DNA from: Candidatus Segatella intestinihominis
GTDB taxonomy: Bacteria; Bacteroidota; Bacteroidia; Bacteroidales; Bacteroidaceae
DNA length: 64,000 bases
Reading direction: 5' to 3'
NCBI GenBank assembly: GCA_900548535.1
Contig: URLG01000001.1
Coordinates: 87,396 to 151,395 of the forward strand
The notes below the pieces were generated by a model. That model made no database searches and was not told the DNA's origin. It saw only the letters and a list, made by a program, of their open reading frames with translations. The translations under genes and the position numbers were made by a program. Position 1 is the stretch's first letter, and every line of letters starts with the position of its first letter. Positions 10,084 through 19,240 of this stretch are shown piece by piece.

Positions 10084-12804
10084 ATGACAGAAAAAAGAGT
10101 TTACACTTTCGGTAACGGAAAGGCAGAAGGCAAGGCTGACATGCGCAACTTGCTCGGTGGTAAGGGTGCTAACTTGGCAGAGATGAATCTCATCGGTGTG
10201 CCAGTGCCTCCAGGTTTTACCATCACTACAGATGTATGCAATGAATACTTTGAGAAGGGCAAGGACGATGTAGTTGCTCTTCTCCAGACAGAAGTAACTA
10301 ACGCCGTAAAACATATTGAGACTTTGATGAACTCAAAGTTTGGAGATGTGGAAAATCCTCTCTTGGTCAGCGTTCGCTCTGGTGCCCGTGCATCTATGCC
10401 AGGTATGATGGATACCATCCTCAACCTGGGTCTGAATGACGAGGTAGTGGAGGGCTTGGCTCGCAAGACCGGCAATGAGCGCTTTGCATACGATAGCTAT
10501 CGCCGATTCGTACAGATGTATGGCGACGTGGTGCTCGGTATGAAGCCTGTGAACAAGGAAGACATCGACCCATTCGAGGCTATCATCATGGACGTGAAGA
10601 AGCAGCGTGGCATCACCTTAGATAATGAGATGAACGTGGATGAGCTGAAACAGCTCGTTACAGCATTCAAGGCTGCCATCAAGCAGCAGACTGGCAAGGA
10701 CTTCCCTGACAATCCTATGGATCAGCTCTGGGGCGCTATCTGCGCCGTGTTCGACAGTTGGATGAACGAGCGTGCCATCCTCTATCGCAAGATGGAAGGC
10801 ATCCCTGCAGAGTGGGGTACTGCCGTATCTGTGATGGCGATGGTATTTGGTAACATGGGCAATACTTCTGCCACAGGTGTATGCTTCAGCCGTGACGCAG
10901 CTACTGGCGAGAACCTCTTCAATGGTGAGTATCTCGTGAATGCTCAGGGCGAGGACGTGGTAGCTGGTATCCGCACTCCACAGCAGATTACCAAGGAAGG
11001 ATCGCTCCGCTGGGCTAAGCTCCAGGGCATCGACGAGGAGACTCGTGCCACTAAGTATCCATCTATGGAGGAGGCTATGCCTGAGATCTATGCTCAGCTC
11101 AATGCCCTCCAGGATAAGTTGGAGCACCACTATCATGACATGCAGGATATGGAGTTCACCGTACAGGAGGGGCACCTCTGGTTCCTCCAGACTCGTAACG
11201 GTAAGCGCACGGGTACTGCGATGGTGAAGATAGCCATGGACTTGCTGCATGAGGGCGAGATAGACGAGAAGACTGCGCTCTTGCGCTGTGAGCCAAACAA
11301 GCTGGATGAACTCTTGCACCCTGTATTCGACAAGGCTGCCCAGATGCAGGCTAAGGTGCTGACTCGTGGTTTGCCTGCTTCTCCAGGTGCAGCAAGCGGA
11401 CAGATCGTGTTCTTCGCTGACGATGCAGAGAAGTGGCATGAGAATGGTCACAAAGTAGTGATGGTACGTATCGAGACTAGCCCAGAGGACTTGGCTGGTA
11501 TGAATGCTGCCGAGGGTATCTTGACCGCTCGTGGAGGTATGACTTCTCACGCTGCCGTAGTGGCTCGTGGCATGGGTAAGTGCTGTGTATCAGGTGCTGG
11601 CGCCATCAATGTGGACTACAAGGCTCGCACTGTAGAGATAGACGGCGTAGTGCTCCATGAGGGCGACTATATCTCTCTGAATGGTTCTACTGGTGAGGTT
11701 TACCAGGGTGAGGTTGAGACCAAGCCAGCCGAGGTGACAGGCGACTTCGCAGAGCTGATGAATCTCTGTAACAAATATACTAAGCTCGTGGTTCGCACCA
11801 ATGCAGATACTCCTCACGATGCTGAGGTGGCTCGCAACTTCGGTGCTGTGGGTATCGGTCTCTGCCGTACCGAGCACATGTTCTTTGAGAACGAGAAGAT
11901 CAAGGCGATGCGTGAGATGATTCTCTCTGATACCAAGGAGGGTAGAGAGAAGGCTTTGGAGAAACTCTTGCCATATCAGAAGCAGGACTTCTATGGCATC
12001 TTGAAGGCGATGGATGGTCATCCAGTAAACGTTCGTTTGCTCGACCCACCTCTCCACGAGTTTGTACCTCACGATTTGGCTGGTCAGCAGACCATGGCTG
12101 ATGAGATGGGTATCTCGGTAGAGGAAATCCAGAAGCGTGTGAACTCTCTGAGCGAGGCTAACCCAATGTTGGGTCATCGTGGTTGCCGTCTGGGCAATAC
12201 TTATCCTGAGATAACAGCGATGCAGACCAAGGCTATCCTCGGTGCAGCCATCGAACTGAAGAAGGAAGGCTTTGATCCTCAGCCAGAGATCATGGTGCCT
12301 CTCATCGGTATCGTCAATGAGTTTGACATGCAGGAGCAGGTGATTCGCTCTACTGCCAAGGAGCTCTTCGAGAAGGAAGGCGTGGAGATTCCATTCAAGG
12401 TGGGTACGATGATTGAGATTCCTCGTGCAGCCTTGACTGCCGATTATATCGCCAAGAAGGCTGAGTACTTCAGCTTCGGTACCAACGACTTGACTCAGAT
12501 GACCTTCGGCTATAGCCGTGATGACATCGCTAGCTTCTTGCCTGTATACTTGGAGAAGAAGATCTTGAATGTAGACCCATTCCAGGTTCTCGACCAGACA
12601 GGTGTAGGTCAGCTCGTAGAGATGGCAGTGAAGAAGGGTCGTGGCACTCGTCCTGAGTTGAAGTGCGGTATCTGCGGTGAGCATGGTGGTGAGCCATCAT
12701 CAGTTAAGTTCTGCCACAAGGTGGGCTTGAACTACGTGAGCTGCTCTCCATTCCGCGTGCCTATCGCTCGCTTGGCGGCGGCGCAGGCTGCGGTAGAGGA
12801 GTAA
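10084..12804 (+). CDS. ppdK: Pyruvate, phosphate dikinase
   Basis: This 906-residue enzyme interconverts pyruvate, ATP and phosphate with phosphoenolpyruvate, AMP and pyrophosphate, linking glycolysis and gluconeogenesis in anaerobes. The N-terminal ATP-grasp domain starts at about residue 20 (LLGGKGANLAEMN). The central phosphohistidine domain carries the catalytic His in GGMTSHAAVVARGMGKC. The C-terminal PEP/pyruvate TIM barrel ends with the catalytic Cys region KCGICGEHGGEPSSV. Length is normal for the family. The gene stands alone between its own promoter and a terminator. Confidence 0.97.
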   Translation: MTEKRVYTFGNGKAEGKADMRNLLGGKGANLAEMNLIGVPVPPGFTITTDVCNEYFEKGKDDVVALLQTEVTNAVKHIETLMNSKFGDVENPLLVSVRSGARASMPGMMDTILNLGLNDEVVEGLARKTGNERFAYDSYRRFVQMYGDVVLGMKPVNKEDIDPFEAIIMDVKKQRGITLDNEMNVDELKQLVTAFKAAIKQQTGKDFPDNPMDQLWGAICAVFDSWMNERAILYRKMEGIPAEWGTAVSVMAMVFGNMGNTSATGVCFSRDAATGENLFNGEYLVNAQGEDVVAGIRTPQQITKEGSLRWAKLQGIDEETRATKYPSMEEAMPEIYAQLNALQDKLEHHYHDMQDMEFTVQEGHLWFLQTRNGKRTGTAMVKIAMDLLHEGEIDEKTALLRCEPNKLDELLHPVFDKAAQMQAKVLTRGLPASPGAASGQIVFFADDAEKWHENGHKVVMVRIETSPEDLAGMNAAEGILTARGGMTSHAAVVARGMGKCCVSGAGAINVDYKARTVEIDGVVLHEGDYISLNGSTGEVYQGEVETKPAEVTGDFAELMNLCNKYTKLVVRTNADTPHDAEVARNFGAVGIGLCRTEHMFFENEKIKAMREMILSDTKEGREKALEKLLPYQKQDFYGILKAMDGHPVNVRLLDPPLHEFVPHDLAGQQTMADEMGISVEEIQKRVNSLSEANPMLGHRGCRLGNTYPEITAMQTKAILGAAIELKKEGFDPQPEIMVPLIGIVNEFDMQEQVIRSTAKELFEKEGVEIPFKVGTMIEIPRAALTADYIAKKAEYFSFGTNDLTQMTFGYSRDDIASFLPVYLEKKILNVDPFQVLDQTGVGQLVEMAVKKGRGTRPELKCGICGEHGGEPSSVKFCHKVGLNYVSCSPFRVPIARLAAAQAAVEE

Positions 12805-12843
12805 TAATATTTCAAACCATACGATTAAAAAATTAGATAATTT

Positions 12844-12883
12844 GAGGGGAAGGTTCTCGTGAAGAGAACTTTCTCCTCTTTTT
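12844..12883 (+). terminator. Terminator of ppdK
   Basis: A 15-bp stem (12844-12858 with 12864-12878, two G-U pairs), a GTGAA loop and a following T-run lie 39 nt past the ppdK stop. Confidence 0.85.
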
Positions 12884-12885
12884 AT

Positions 12886-12916
12886 TTTGTATTCTCAAAT
12901 ATTTGCTGTACCTTTG
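12886..12916 (+). promoter_or_regulatory. Promoter of the DUF3256 gene
   Basis: TTTG (12886-12889) and TACCTTTG (12909-12916) are separated by 19 nt. It follows directly on the ppdK terminator and places the true start of the next gene at 12944 rather than 12887. Confidence 0.7.
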
Positions 12917-12943
12917 TCCGCTGTAATCAATAAGGAAGGTAAA

Positions 12944-13579
12944 ATGAAGAAGATAATATATACATTGTTGCTGGCAGCCATGACAGTGCTGCCGCAATCG
13001 GCTGATGCCAAGTCGATGAAGGACTTGCTGGTGTCTATGCCAGATGAGGTGATGCCTTATCTGCCGAAGAACCAGCGACTGGAATTTGCTGAGTTGCAGG
13101 AGATGGGCGTGAAGGCTGAGGTAAAGAACACCTTGAATGATGTGAGCGTGATGGATACGCTGACAACAGACTTCTTGCAGATAAGAATGAGCAAGGTCGC
13201 TACATTGCAGATGAAGAAACTGCCCGTGGAGAATGGGGATTCCGTCATCTGTCTGGTCAAGACTTTTAGCTTGCCAGAGAAGGAGAGCGAACTTTATCTC
13301 TATGACCAGAACTGGCAGCGATTGCCCTTGGAGATGAATCTTCAGTCATTGGCGGAATCATTGATTCAGAAGCCAGATACGATGACCGATGCTCGCTTCA
13401 CAGAACTGAAACAGATGGTGGAGCCTAGGATGTTGAGCTTCATGTTGTTGCAGCATGAGGATGGCTTGGTGATTCGCCTTGCCCTGCCATTGCTTTCGGC
13501 AGATGACAAGAAAACGGTTAATGCCATAAAACTGCAAAGAAAGCTTAATTGGAATGGTAAAACCTTTAAGGAGAGTTAA
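12944..13579 (+). CDS. DUF3256 family exported protein
   Basis: The 211-residue product starts with a signal peptide (MKKIIYTLLLAAMTVLPQSADA) and contains the family's conserved opening region, MKDLLVSMPDEVMPYLPKN. The rest is a predicted mixed alpha/beta periplasmic domain with no catalytic motif that I can see. The family is specific to Bacteroidetes and has no known function. The start was chosen because the promoter overlaps the longer frame. Confidence 0.8.
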   Translation: MKKIIYTLLLAAMTVLPQSADAKSMKDLLVSMPDEVMPYLPKNQRLEFAELQEMGVKAEVKNTLNDVSVMDTLTTDFLQIRMSKVATLQMKKLPVENGDSVICLVKTFSLPEKESELYLYDQNWQRLPLEMNLQSLAESLIQKPDTMTDARFTELKQMVEPRMLSFMLLQHEDGLVIRLALPLLSADDKKTVNAIKLQRKLNWNGKTFKES

Positions 13580-13629
13580 AACAAAAAAGATTTTCGATAT
13601 AAACCGCTGCTAGTTACAATATTTCTTTG

Positions 13630-13637
13630 TACCTTTG
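13630..13637 (+). promoter_or_regulatory. Putative promoter -7 element of an intergenic RNA
   Basis: TACCTTTG lies 50 nt past the DUF3256 stop, with no gene on the plus strand downstream until 15177. The -33 region is not a clean TTTG. Confidence 0.5.
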
Positions 13638-13643
13638 CAGCGT

Positions 13644-13792
13644 GTTTTTCATGGTATTAGATTATTAAGGTTAATAAAAGATTGGTTGTCGGGAGACAAT
13701 CAATTTTTTTTGTATCAAGACAAAAAGGAATTTTATTATTATCGTCTTGGTACTAAAAACGGGTTTGCCGAGAGGCAAGCCCGTTTTGTTTT
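13644..13792 (+). ncRNA. Putative structured small RNA with three stem-loops
   Basis: Downstream of the -7 element about 150 nt hold three consecutive hairpins and no start codon with a plausible frame. Stem 1 (13681-13690 with 13695-13704, GGGA loop) is followed by an eight-T run. Stem 2 pairs 13712-13721 with 13744-13753. Stem 3 (13756-13769 with 13774-13787, GAGA loop) is a strong terminator that also serves the convergent chromate-transporter genes. Termination at stem 1 would give about a 70-nt RNA, at stem 3 about 150 nt. Family not recognised. Confidence 0.5.
13756..13792. terminator. Bidirectional terminator (plus-strand RNA and chromate-transporter genes)
   Basis: A 14-bp stem with one G-U pair and a GAGA tetraloop is bordered by an A-run on the left and a T-run on the right, so it can end transcripts from both directions. 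Confidence 0.85.
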
Positions 13793-13822
13793 ATCTTAAC
13801 GATGAAAAATCTTGTGTTTTTT

Positions 13823-14395
13823 CTAGAAGATGAGCAATCCGATGATGCCGCAAGCGAAGAGCAGCAGGATAGGGTTCGCCTTCTTGGCTCTTGTCAGGAA
13901 GAAGGCGGCAAGGAAGAGTACCACGCTTACGCCAAAGGTGAATGGATCTTTGGTAGGAGAGCCGAAGTTCTCCTTGTTCATCAAGAGCACGGCTGCGGCA
14001 GCTATCAGTCCGATGATGGCTGGACGCAAACCAGAGAAGATGTCTTTCACCAACTTGGAATCCTTGTGAGTGACGAGGTAGCGGCTGATGAGAATCATCA
14101 TGATGAAAGGCAGCCACATGATGCTCAGTGAGGCAAGAAAGGAACCCAGCCAAGCTGCCCACTGAGGATAGCCGGCATGGAGCACTGCGGTATAGCCCAC
14201 GTAGGTGGCGCAGTTGATGCCGATAGGGCCTGGCGTACTCTGGCTGATAGCCACGATGTCGGTAAACTCGGCATTGGTGAGCCAAGCGTTCTTTACTACG
14301 GTCTCATTGTGGATGAGCGAGAGCATCGCATATCCACCGCCGAAATTGAATGTACCAATCTTGGTAAATATCAGAAATAATTTCAGAAACAACAT
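13823..14395 (-). CDS. Chromate transporter family protein, second subunit
   Basis: This 190-residue single-domain ChrA-family (CHR) membrane protein has the conserved N-terminal motif FNFGGGYAMLSLI and the TPGPIGIN motif, plus about five to six hydrophobic segments. Short-chain CHR proteins work as pairs encoded side by side. In anaerobes lacking chromate exposure the natural substrate is uncertain. The start at 14395 is used because the longer frame upstream runs through a heptamer repeat array. It lies 73 nt downstream of the other half. Confidence 0.88.
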   Translation of the reverse strand: MLFLKLFLIFTKIGTFNFGGGYAMLSLIHNETVVKNAWLTNAEFTDIVAISQSTPGPIGINCATYVGYTAVLHAGYPQWAAWLGSFLASLSIMWLPFIMMILISRYLVTHKDSKLVKDIFSGLRPAIIGLIAAAAVLLMNKENFGSPTKDPFTFGVSVVLFLAAFFLTRAKKANPILLLFACGIIGLLIF

Positions 14396-14465
14396 AACTT
14401 TGAACTTTGAACTTTGAGCTTTGAACTTTGAACTTTGAGCTTTGAACTTTGAGCTTTGAATTTTA
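14396..14465 (-). repeat. Heptamer tandem array (AACTTTG/AGCTTTG), ten units
   Basis: Ten abutting 7-nt units fill the gap between the two chromate-transporter genes. Plus-strand units are AACTTTG or AGCTTTG, and the last is a degenerate AATTTTA. In sense orientation (minus strand) the array starts 3 nt after the stop codon of the upstream gene and ends at the start codon of the downstream gene. In-frame reading gives a spurious SSKFKAQ peptide repeat. Confidence 0.9.
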
Positions 14466-14468
14466 TGA

Positions 14469-15002
14469 TTAGCTTTGCTTCTTGTATTTTCCATAGAGCC
14501 AGCCCAGTATGCCGGCGGCAATGATGATGTAGATAGGTGAGACACCTAGGAGGGCTATCAGCGCACAACATACGAATGGATTCCAGATGTTGTAGCGATT
14601 GATGTTGGCTGTCTTTGCCATCTTGAAGCAAGGTGCGGCGATGAGAGCCACCACGGCAGGACGCACGCCCTTGAAGAACTTAGCCACCCAGTAATTGTCC
14701 TTGAAGTGCTGGAAGAACATGGCGATAATCAAGATGGTGATGATAGAGGGGAGGGCGATGCCCAGCGCACCCACGATGCCGCCCCATACACCCTTGAGCT
14801 TATAGCCGATGTGGCTAGCCATATCGATGGCAAAGATGCCCGGGGTGGTCTGTGCCACCACCATGATGTCCATGAATTCCTGCTTGTCCATCCACTGGTT
14901 CTTGTCCACAAACTCCTGCTCCATAATAGGTATCATGGCGTAGCCTCCACCCAAGGTGAAAGCTCCAATCTTATTACATGTAAGGAAAAACTTTAATAAC
15001 AT
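14469..15002 (-). CDS. Chromate transporter family protein, first subunit
   Basis: The 177-residue product is a short-chain CHR membrane protein with FTLGGGYAMIPIME near the N-terminus, the TTPGIFAIDMA motif and several hydrophobic helices. It precedes the second subunit on the minus strand and the two presumably assemble as a heterodimer. Substrate inferred only from the family name. Confidence 0.88.
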   Translation of the reverse strand: MLLKFFLTCNKIGAFTLGGGYAMIPIMEQEFVDKNQWMDKQEFMDIMVVAQTTPGIFAIDMASHIGYKLKGVWGGIVGALGIALPSIITILIIAMFFQHFKDNYWVAKFFKGVRPAVVALIAAPCFKMAKTANINRYNIWNPFVCCALIALLGVSPIYIIIAAGILGWLYGKYKKQS

Positions 15003-15050
15003 TTCTCTATTATTGTCTCTATTTTTCTTTTTTTTGAATTAATTCGGCTG

Positions 15051-15058
15051 CAAAATTA
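15051..15058 (-). promoter_or_regulatory. Putative -7 element of the chromate-transporter operon
   Basis: Minus-strand TAATTTTG lies about 49 nt upstream of the first gene; no matching TTTG lies at -33. Confidence 0.4.
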
Positions 15059-15132
15059 CACATAATTTGTTAAATAAAATAGCTTTTAGGGTGAAAATCT
15101 TTAAAAAGCACGTATTTTTTAGATAAAATATG

Positions 15133-15140
15133 TACCTTTG
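15133..15140 (+). promoter_or_regulatory. Promoter -7 element of the nucleoside symporter operon
   Basis: TACCTTTG lies 36 nt upstream of the symporter start; the -33 element is not canonical. Confidence 0.5.
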
Positions 15141-15176
15141 CAATCATATTTGCAAATGAATAAAAGATATTAAACT

Positions 15177-16469
15177 ATGAATCTGAAAGTACGCTTAGCG
15201 ATCATGAACTTCCTCGAATTTGCAGTTTGGGGAGCTTACCTTACATCTATGGGAAACTTTCTCGGTAAGGCTGGGATGGGTAATGAAATCTCATGGTTTT
15301 ATACGATACAGGGTATCGTCTCTATTTTCATGCCTACCTTGATGGGCATTGTGGCGGATAAGTATGTGCAGCCACAGCGACTCCTGGGCTATTGCCATCT
15401 CTTGGCGGGTCTGGGCATGATAGGCTTGTTTGCCATGGGACAGGCGAGTGCCACTCCTAATGAGGCGCTCTTCATCACCATCTATACCTTTAGCGTAGCT
15501 TTCTATATGCCTACTTTGGCGCTGTCCAATACCTCTGCCTTCACCATTCTGAAGAGCAATGGGCTGGATACGGTCAAGGATTTCCCACCTATCCGTGTGT
15601 TTGGTACCGTGGGCTTCATCCTCACCATGTGGATAGTCAACTGTGCTACTTGGGACAATGGCTCCTTCTCATTCCTCTTGAGCGAGAATGCCAATAAGTT
15701 CCAGTACACGCACTTCCAGTTCCTCGTATCTGGTGTGCTGAGCATCGTGCTCTTCCTCTACTGTTTCACTCTGCCACAGTGTCCTGTGGTCAAGAAGGAA
15801 ACGAAGAGCTGGGTGGAGACTTGGGGCTTCGATTCGTTCAAGCTCTTCAAGACCAAGGAGATGGCTATGTTCTTCATCTTCTCTGGCTTGCTGGGCATGA
15901 GCTTGCAGGTAACCAATGGCTACGCCACTCCGTTTATCACCAGCTTCAAGGGCGACCCTTCGATGATAGATACCTTCGCTGCCAATAATGCCACGCTCTT
16001 GGTATCCATCTCTCAGGTGGCTGAGGCACTCTGCATCCTCCTGATACCATTCTTCCTCAAGCGATATGGCATCAAGGTGGTGATGCTCATAGCCATGTTT
16101 GCGTGGGTATTGCGCTTCGGATTCTTCGGACTGGGCAATCCTGCCTTCCCTGGAGTGAGCCTCTTCGTGCTCTCTTGCATCGTGTATGGCGTGGCGTTCG
16201 ACTTCTTCAATGTGTCGGGCGGCTTGTTTGTAGACCAGAAGTGTGACGAGAAGATCAGAGCTTCGGCTCAGGGACTCTTCATGTTGATGACCAATGGACT
16301 GGGTGCCTCTATTGGTACGATTCTTGCTGGACAGGTCATCAACCATTACTGCCACTGGGAGAATGGTTATCTGATGGGCGACTGGCAGACCTGCTGGTTT
16401 ATCTTCGCAGGTTATGCCCTCTTGGTAGGTGTGGCATTTGCCTTCTTGTTTCGCCCCAAGAAAAGTTAA
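15177..16469 (+). CDS. MFS nucleoside:H+ symporter (NupG/XapB-like)
   Basis: This 430-residue protein has about 12 hydrophobic segments and the N-terminal sequence LAIMNFLEFAVWGAYLTSMG typical of the NHS family (NupG, XapB), which imports nucleosides with protons. Internal features include MPTLMGIVADKY after the second segment. It ends shortly after the last helix. It starts a plus-strand series reaching 21090 with gaps of 41 nt or less, so it may be the first gene of a long operon. Confidence 0.87.
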   Translation: MNLKVRLAIMNFLEFAVWGAYLTSMGNFLGKAGMGNEISWFYTIQGIVSIFMPTLMGIVADKYVQPQRLLGYCHLLAGLGMIGLFAMGQASATPNEALFITIYTFSVAFYMPTLALSNTSAFTILKSNGLDTVKDFPPIRVFGTVGFILTMWIVNCATWDNGSFSFLLSENANKFQYTHFQFLVSGVLSIVLFLYCFTLPQCPVVKKETKSWVETWGFDSFKLFKTKEMAMFFIFSGLLGMSLQVTNGYATPFITSFKGDPSMIDTFAANNATLLVSISQVAEALCILLIPFFLKRYGIKVVMLIAMFAWVLRFGFFGLGNPAFPGVSLFVLSCIVYGVAFDFFNVSGGLFVDQKCDEKIRASAQGLFMLMTNGLGASIGTILAGQVINHYCHWENGYLMGDWQTCWFIFAGYALLVGVAFAFLFRPKKS

Positions 16470-16496
16470 TAACTTAAGAAAAGAAAGGAAAAGGAT

Positions 16497-17042
16497 ATGT
16501 ATAATTTGAAATATCAGGGTGTATTCGATATTCCAGAGGGTGATGGCTCATGCGTCATCACGCTCACGGATATGAATGAGCAGCGTTCGTTTGCCGTTTT
16601 GGCAGAACGCCCTGTGGCAATGGAATTGAAGAACCATGGCAATCAGTTGGTTGATACCAGCCATCAGCTGGTAGATGTGTTGTGCCGCTTGATAGGCGAG
16701 CGATGGGAAGACTATTTCGTTCGTTTGGAGGGTATGCGCGACAGAGGTTTTAAGGCCATGCTCTGCAATAGCGCGGATGGTTCGGAGATGCCTATCCGTC
16801 CCGATGAGGCAGTGCTCCTGTCACGCATCGCCAATATAGATATCTGTGCATCGCTCGAGACATTCCAGAAGTACTCCATGCCATTCGATAGAAATGTGGC
16901 TACGGTGGCTCTGCCTATCCTCGCTTTGCCAGACTCTCTGCTGGAGAAGGCTCTGGAGAAGGCGGTAAACGAGGAGAACTATGAGTCGGCTTCATTTATC
17001 CGTGACGAAATCAATCGTCGCAAAAAAGCTGCGACCCGATGA
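16497..17042 (+). CDS. Bifunctional nuclease family protein (DUF151) with UVR motif
   Basis: The 181-residue protein has a DUF151/BFN domain (about residues 10-130; MELKNHGNQLVDTSHQLVD region). A C-terminal UvrB/UvrC-type motif follows (about 145-176, LEKAVNEENYESASFIRDE). Members of the BFN family have reported nuclease activity in plants; bacterial roles are less clear. The stop overlaps the rsmE start by 4 nt (ATGA), indicating translational coupling. Confidence 0.85.
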   Translation: MYNLKYQGVFDIPEGDGSCVITLTDMNEQRSFAVLAERPVAMELKNHGNQLVDTSHQLVDVLCRLIGERWEDYFVRLEGMRDRGFKAMLCNSADGSEMPIRPDEAVLLSRIANIDICASLETFQKYSMPFDRNVATVALPILALPDSLLEKALEKAVNEENYESASFIRDEINRRKKAATR

Positions 17043-17776
17043 AAGAAGTAAGATACTTTTACGTGCCCAATGCGGCGCAAGAGACTGAGTTGCCTCAGGA
17101 AGAGGCTACCCATGCCCTGCGTGTGCTCAGACTGAAGGCTGGCGATGAAATCTTCCTCATGGATGGTGATGGAGCATTTTATCGTGCCCAGGTGTCATTG
17201 GCTACCAACAAGCGTTGCATCTACGAGATCCTAGAGTCCATGCCCCAACAGCGTGCTTGGCAGGGACATATCCACTTGGCTATTGCTCCTACCAAGATGA
17301 TGGACCGCATCGAATGGATGACGGAGAAGGCTACGGAGATAGGATTTGATGAGATCTCTTTCCTCAACTGCAAGTTCTCGGAGAGAAAGAACCTGCGTGC
17401 CGACCGTATCGAGAAGATAGTCATCTCTGCCGTGAAGCAGAGCCATAAGGCGTGGAAGCCAGTGGTGAATGATATGCAGAGCTTCAAGGACTTTATTACC
17501 ACTCCTCGTCCAGGGCGCAAGTTTATCTGCCACTGCTATGAGGAGGTGGAGAAGAAGGACTTTTTCTCAGAGTTGCAAAAGCCTTGGACGGCTGAACAGC
17601 CTGAGGATGCTGACATTACCGTACTGGTAGGTCCAGAGGGCGACTTCAGTATCGATGAGGTGCGCCTTGCCTTGGAAAATGGTTATGAGAGCGTATCTCT
17701 GGGTACAAGCCGACTGCGCACGGAGACCGCGGGCTTGGTAGCCGTTCACATGGCGTATCTGAACAGAAGGTTGTGA
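17039..17776 (+). CDS. rsmE: 16S rRNA (uracil1498-N3)-methyltransferase
   Basis: This 245-residue SPOUT-class enzyme methylates U1498 of 16S rRNA. An N-terminal PUA-like region is followed by the SPOUT knot with the signature VLVGPEGDFSIDEV and the C-terminal LGTSRLRTETAGLVA motif. The segment WMTEKATEIGFDEI is also typical. It overlaps the DUF151 gene by 4 nt. Confidence 0.95.
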   Translation: MKEVRYFYVPNAAQETELPQEEATHALRVLRLKAGDEIFLMDGDGAFYRAQVSLATNKRCIYEILESMPQQRAWQGHIHLAIAPTKMMDRIEWMTEKATEIGFDEISFLNCKFSERKNLRADRIEKIVISAVKQSHKAWKPVVNDMQSFKDFITTPRPGRKFICHCYEEVEKKDFFSELQKPWTAEQPEDADITVLVGPEGDFSIDEVRLALENGYESVSLGTSRLRTETAGLVAVHMAYLNRRL

Positions 17777-17807
17777 TAAGTTTGGAAGATTACATATTTA
17801 TATAGTG

Positions 17808-19199
17808 ATGAAACGATTATATAAAAGTTTGATGGTTTGGTGCTTGGCAGCCACCATGGCAATGCTGAGCGCCTGTTCGGGCAGTGATTATCTCAATGCT
17901 ATCCCTAAGAAGAGTACAGCCCTCATCTCTGTAGACATGCAGCAGATGGCTGATCAAGACCATATGGCAGACAAGACGGGCATGCTCCAGTCTTTGCTTC
18001 ATGTAGAGGATGCATCGCAGTGTGGCATCGACTTGGCTGCTAAGATGTATCTCTTTGAGAGTGCCGATGGCAATCTTGGACTTTGTGCCAAGGTGAAGAG
18101 CGAGAGCGACGTGAGCGATTGGCTTGCCGCCCTCAGCAAGCAGCATCTCTGCACCCCTGTGAAGGAACGCAAGGGCTTTTCCTTCTCCGTACTAAAAGAC
18201 TCTTGGCTCGTAGGTTTCTCTGACGAGGCTCTCCTTATCATGGGACCTGTGGTAGCCGATGCACAGGCTCAGCTCCAGCAACAGATGGTGAAATATCTGA
18301 AGGCTGATGAGGAGGATGGCATCACAGCCTCTCCGATGTATGAGCGCTTGCAGACATTGGAGTCGCCTATGGCTATGGTGGCTCAGGCTCAGGCTTTGCC
18401 AGAGAAGTTTGTGGCTCCTTTCACCCTCGGTGCGCCTAAGGACACCGACCCATCTCAGGTGGTTGTCGCAGCCGACATGGAGGTGAAGAATGGCATTCTT
18501 CAGATCAAGGGCGAGACATTCTCATTCAATAACACCATCGATGCTGCCCTGAAGAAGTCGGCTCAGACCTATCGTCCCATCAAGGGCACTTACGTGAAGT
18601 CTATGCCTGCCGATGCCTTGGCGGGTATCTTCATGAACGTGAAGGGCGAGCGGTTCTTGCCGATGATGCAGAGCAATCGCAGTTTGCAGACGCTGCTGAT
18701 GGGCATCAACCAGGCAGTGGACATGGACAATATCATCCGCAGTGTGGATGGCGATATGAGTATCGTGATGCCAGCACTGAGCGGCGACAATATGAAGATG
18801 CAGATGGCTGCCAAGTTGGCTCACAGTAAGTGGCTGGGTGATGTGGACTATTGGAAAAAGTCATGCCCTGCTGGTGCCAAGATAGCCAACTGGGGCAAGA
18901 ACTCTTACTTCTATACCGATGGCAAGACTTCCTTCTACTTCGGTGTAACCGACGACAAGCAGTTCTTCAGTGGCAGCGATGAACTCTCTGCCCAGTATGC
19001 CATCCAGCCAAGCAATCATCCGGTAGATGCCAAGGTGCAGCAGCTCGTAGTGGGACAGAAGTTGGCGATGGTCATCAATCTGTCTAAGAGCGAGGCGAGC
19101 GACCAGAAGGATGGCAAGGGAGACGCTATCTCTACCATCACCGGCTTGCTCACCCCGATATTCGGCAATCTGAATTCTATCGTCTATACATTGAAATAA
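17808..19199 (+). CDS. DUF4836 family lipoprotein
   Basis: The 463-residue product has a lipoprotein signal ending LSACSGSDYLNAIPKKSTALI, with the lipidated Cys at residue 23; this opening is characteristic of DUF4836. The rest is an extracytoplasmic repeat-like alpha/beta domain without recognisable catalytic residues. A GTG three bases upstream is an alternative start. It sits between rsmE and an ABC transporter pair in the same run of genes. Function unknown. Confidence 0.8.
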   Translation: MKRLYKSLMVWCLAATMAMLSACSGSDYLNAIPKKSTALISVDMQQMADQDHMADKTGMLQSLLHVEDASQCGIDLAAKMYLFESADGNLGLCAKVKSESDVSDWLAALSKQHLCTPVKERKGFSFSVLKDSWLVGFSDEALLIMGPVVADAQAQLQQQMVKYLKADEEDGITASPMYERLQTLESPMAMVAQAQALPEKFVAPFTLGAPKDTDPSQVVVAADMEVKNGILQIKGETFSFNNTIDAALKKSAQTYRPIKGTYVKSMPADALAGIFMNVKGERFLPMMQSNRSLQTLLMGINQAVDMDNIIRSVDGDMSIVMPALSGDNMKMQMAAKLAHSKWLGDVDYWKKSCPAGAKIANWGKNSYFYTDGKTSFYFGVTDDKQFFSGSDELSAQYAIQPSNHPVDAKVQQLVVGQKLAMVINLSKSEASDQKDGKGDAISTITGLLTPIFGNLNSIVYTLK

Positions 19200-19240
19200 A
19201 GTAAATATTAATCATACAACATTATAATATCTATAATAAG

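Noticed and set aside
9835..10314. 159-codon minus-strand frame in the rlmD-ppdK gap
   Set aside because: It overlaps the ppdK promoter and coding start and has no recognisable domain; hydrophobic runs reflect AT-rich sequence.
14396..14545. N-terminal extension of the second chromate-transporter protein (SSKFKAQ repeats)
   Set aside because: It comes from translating the heptamer array and part of the upstream gene; the family N-terminus begins at the Met at 14395.
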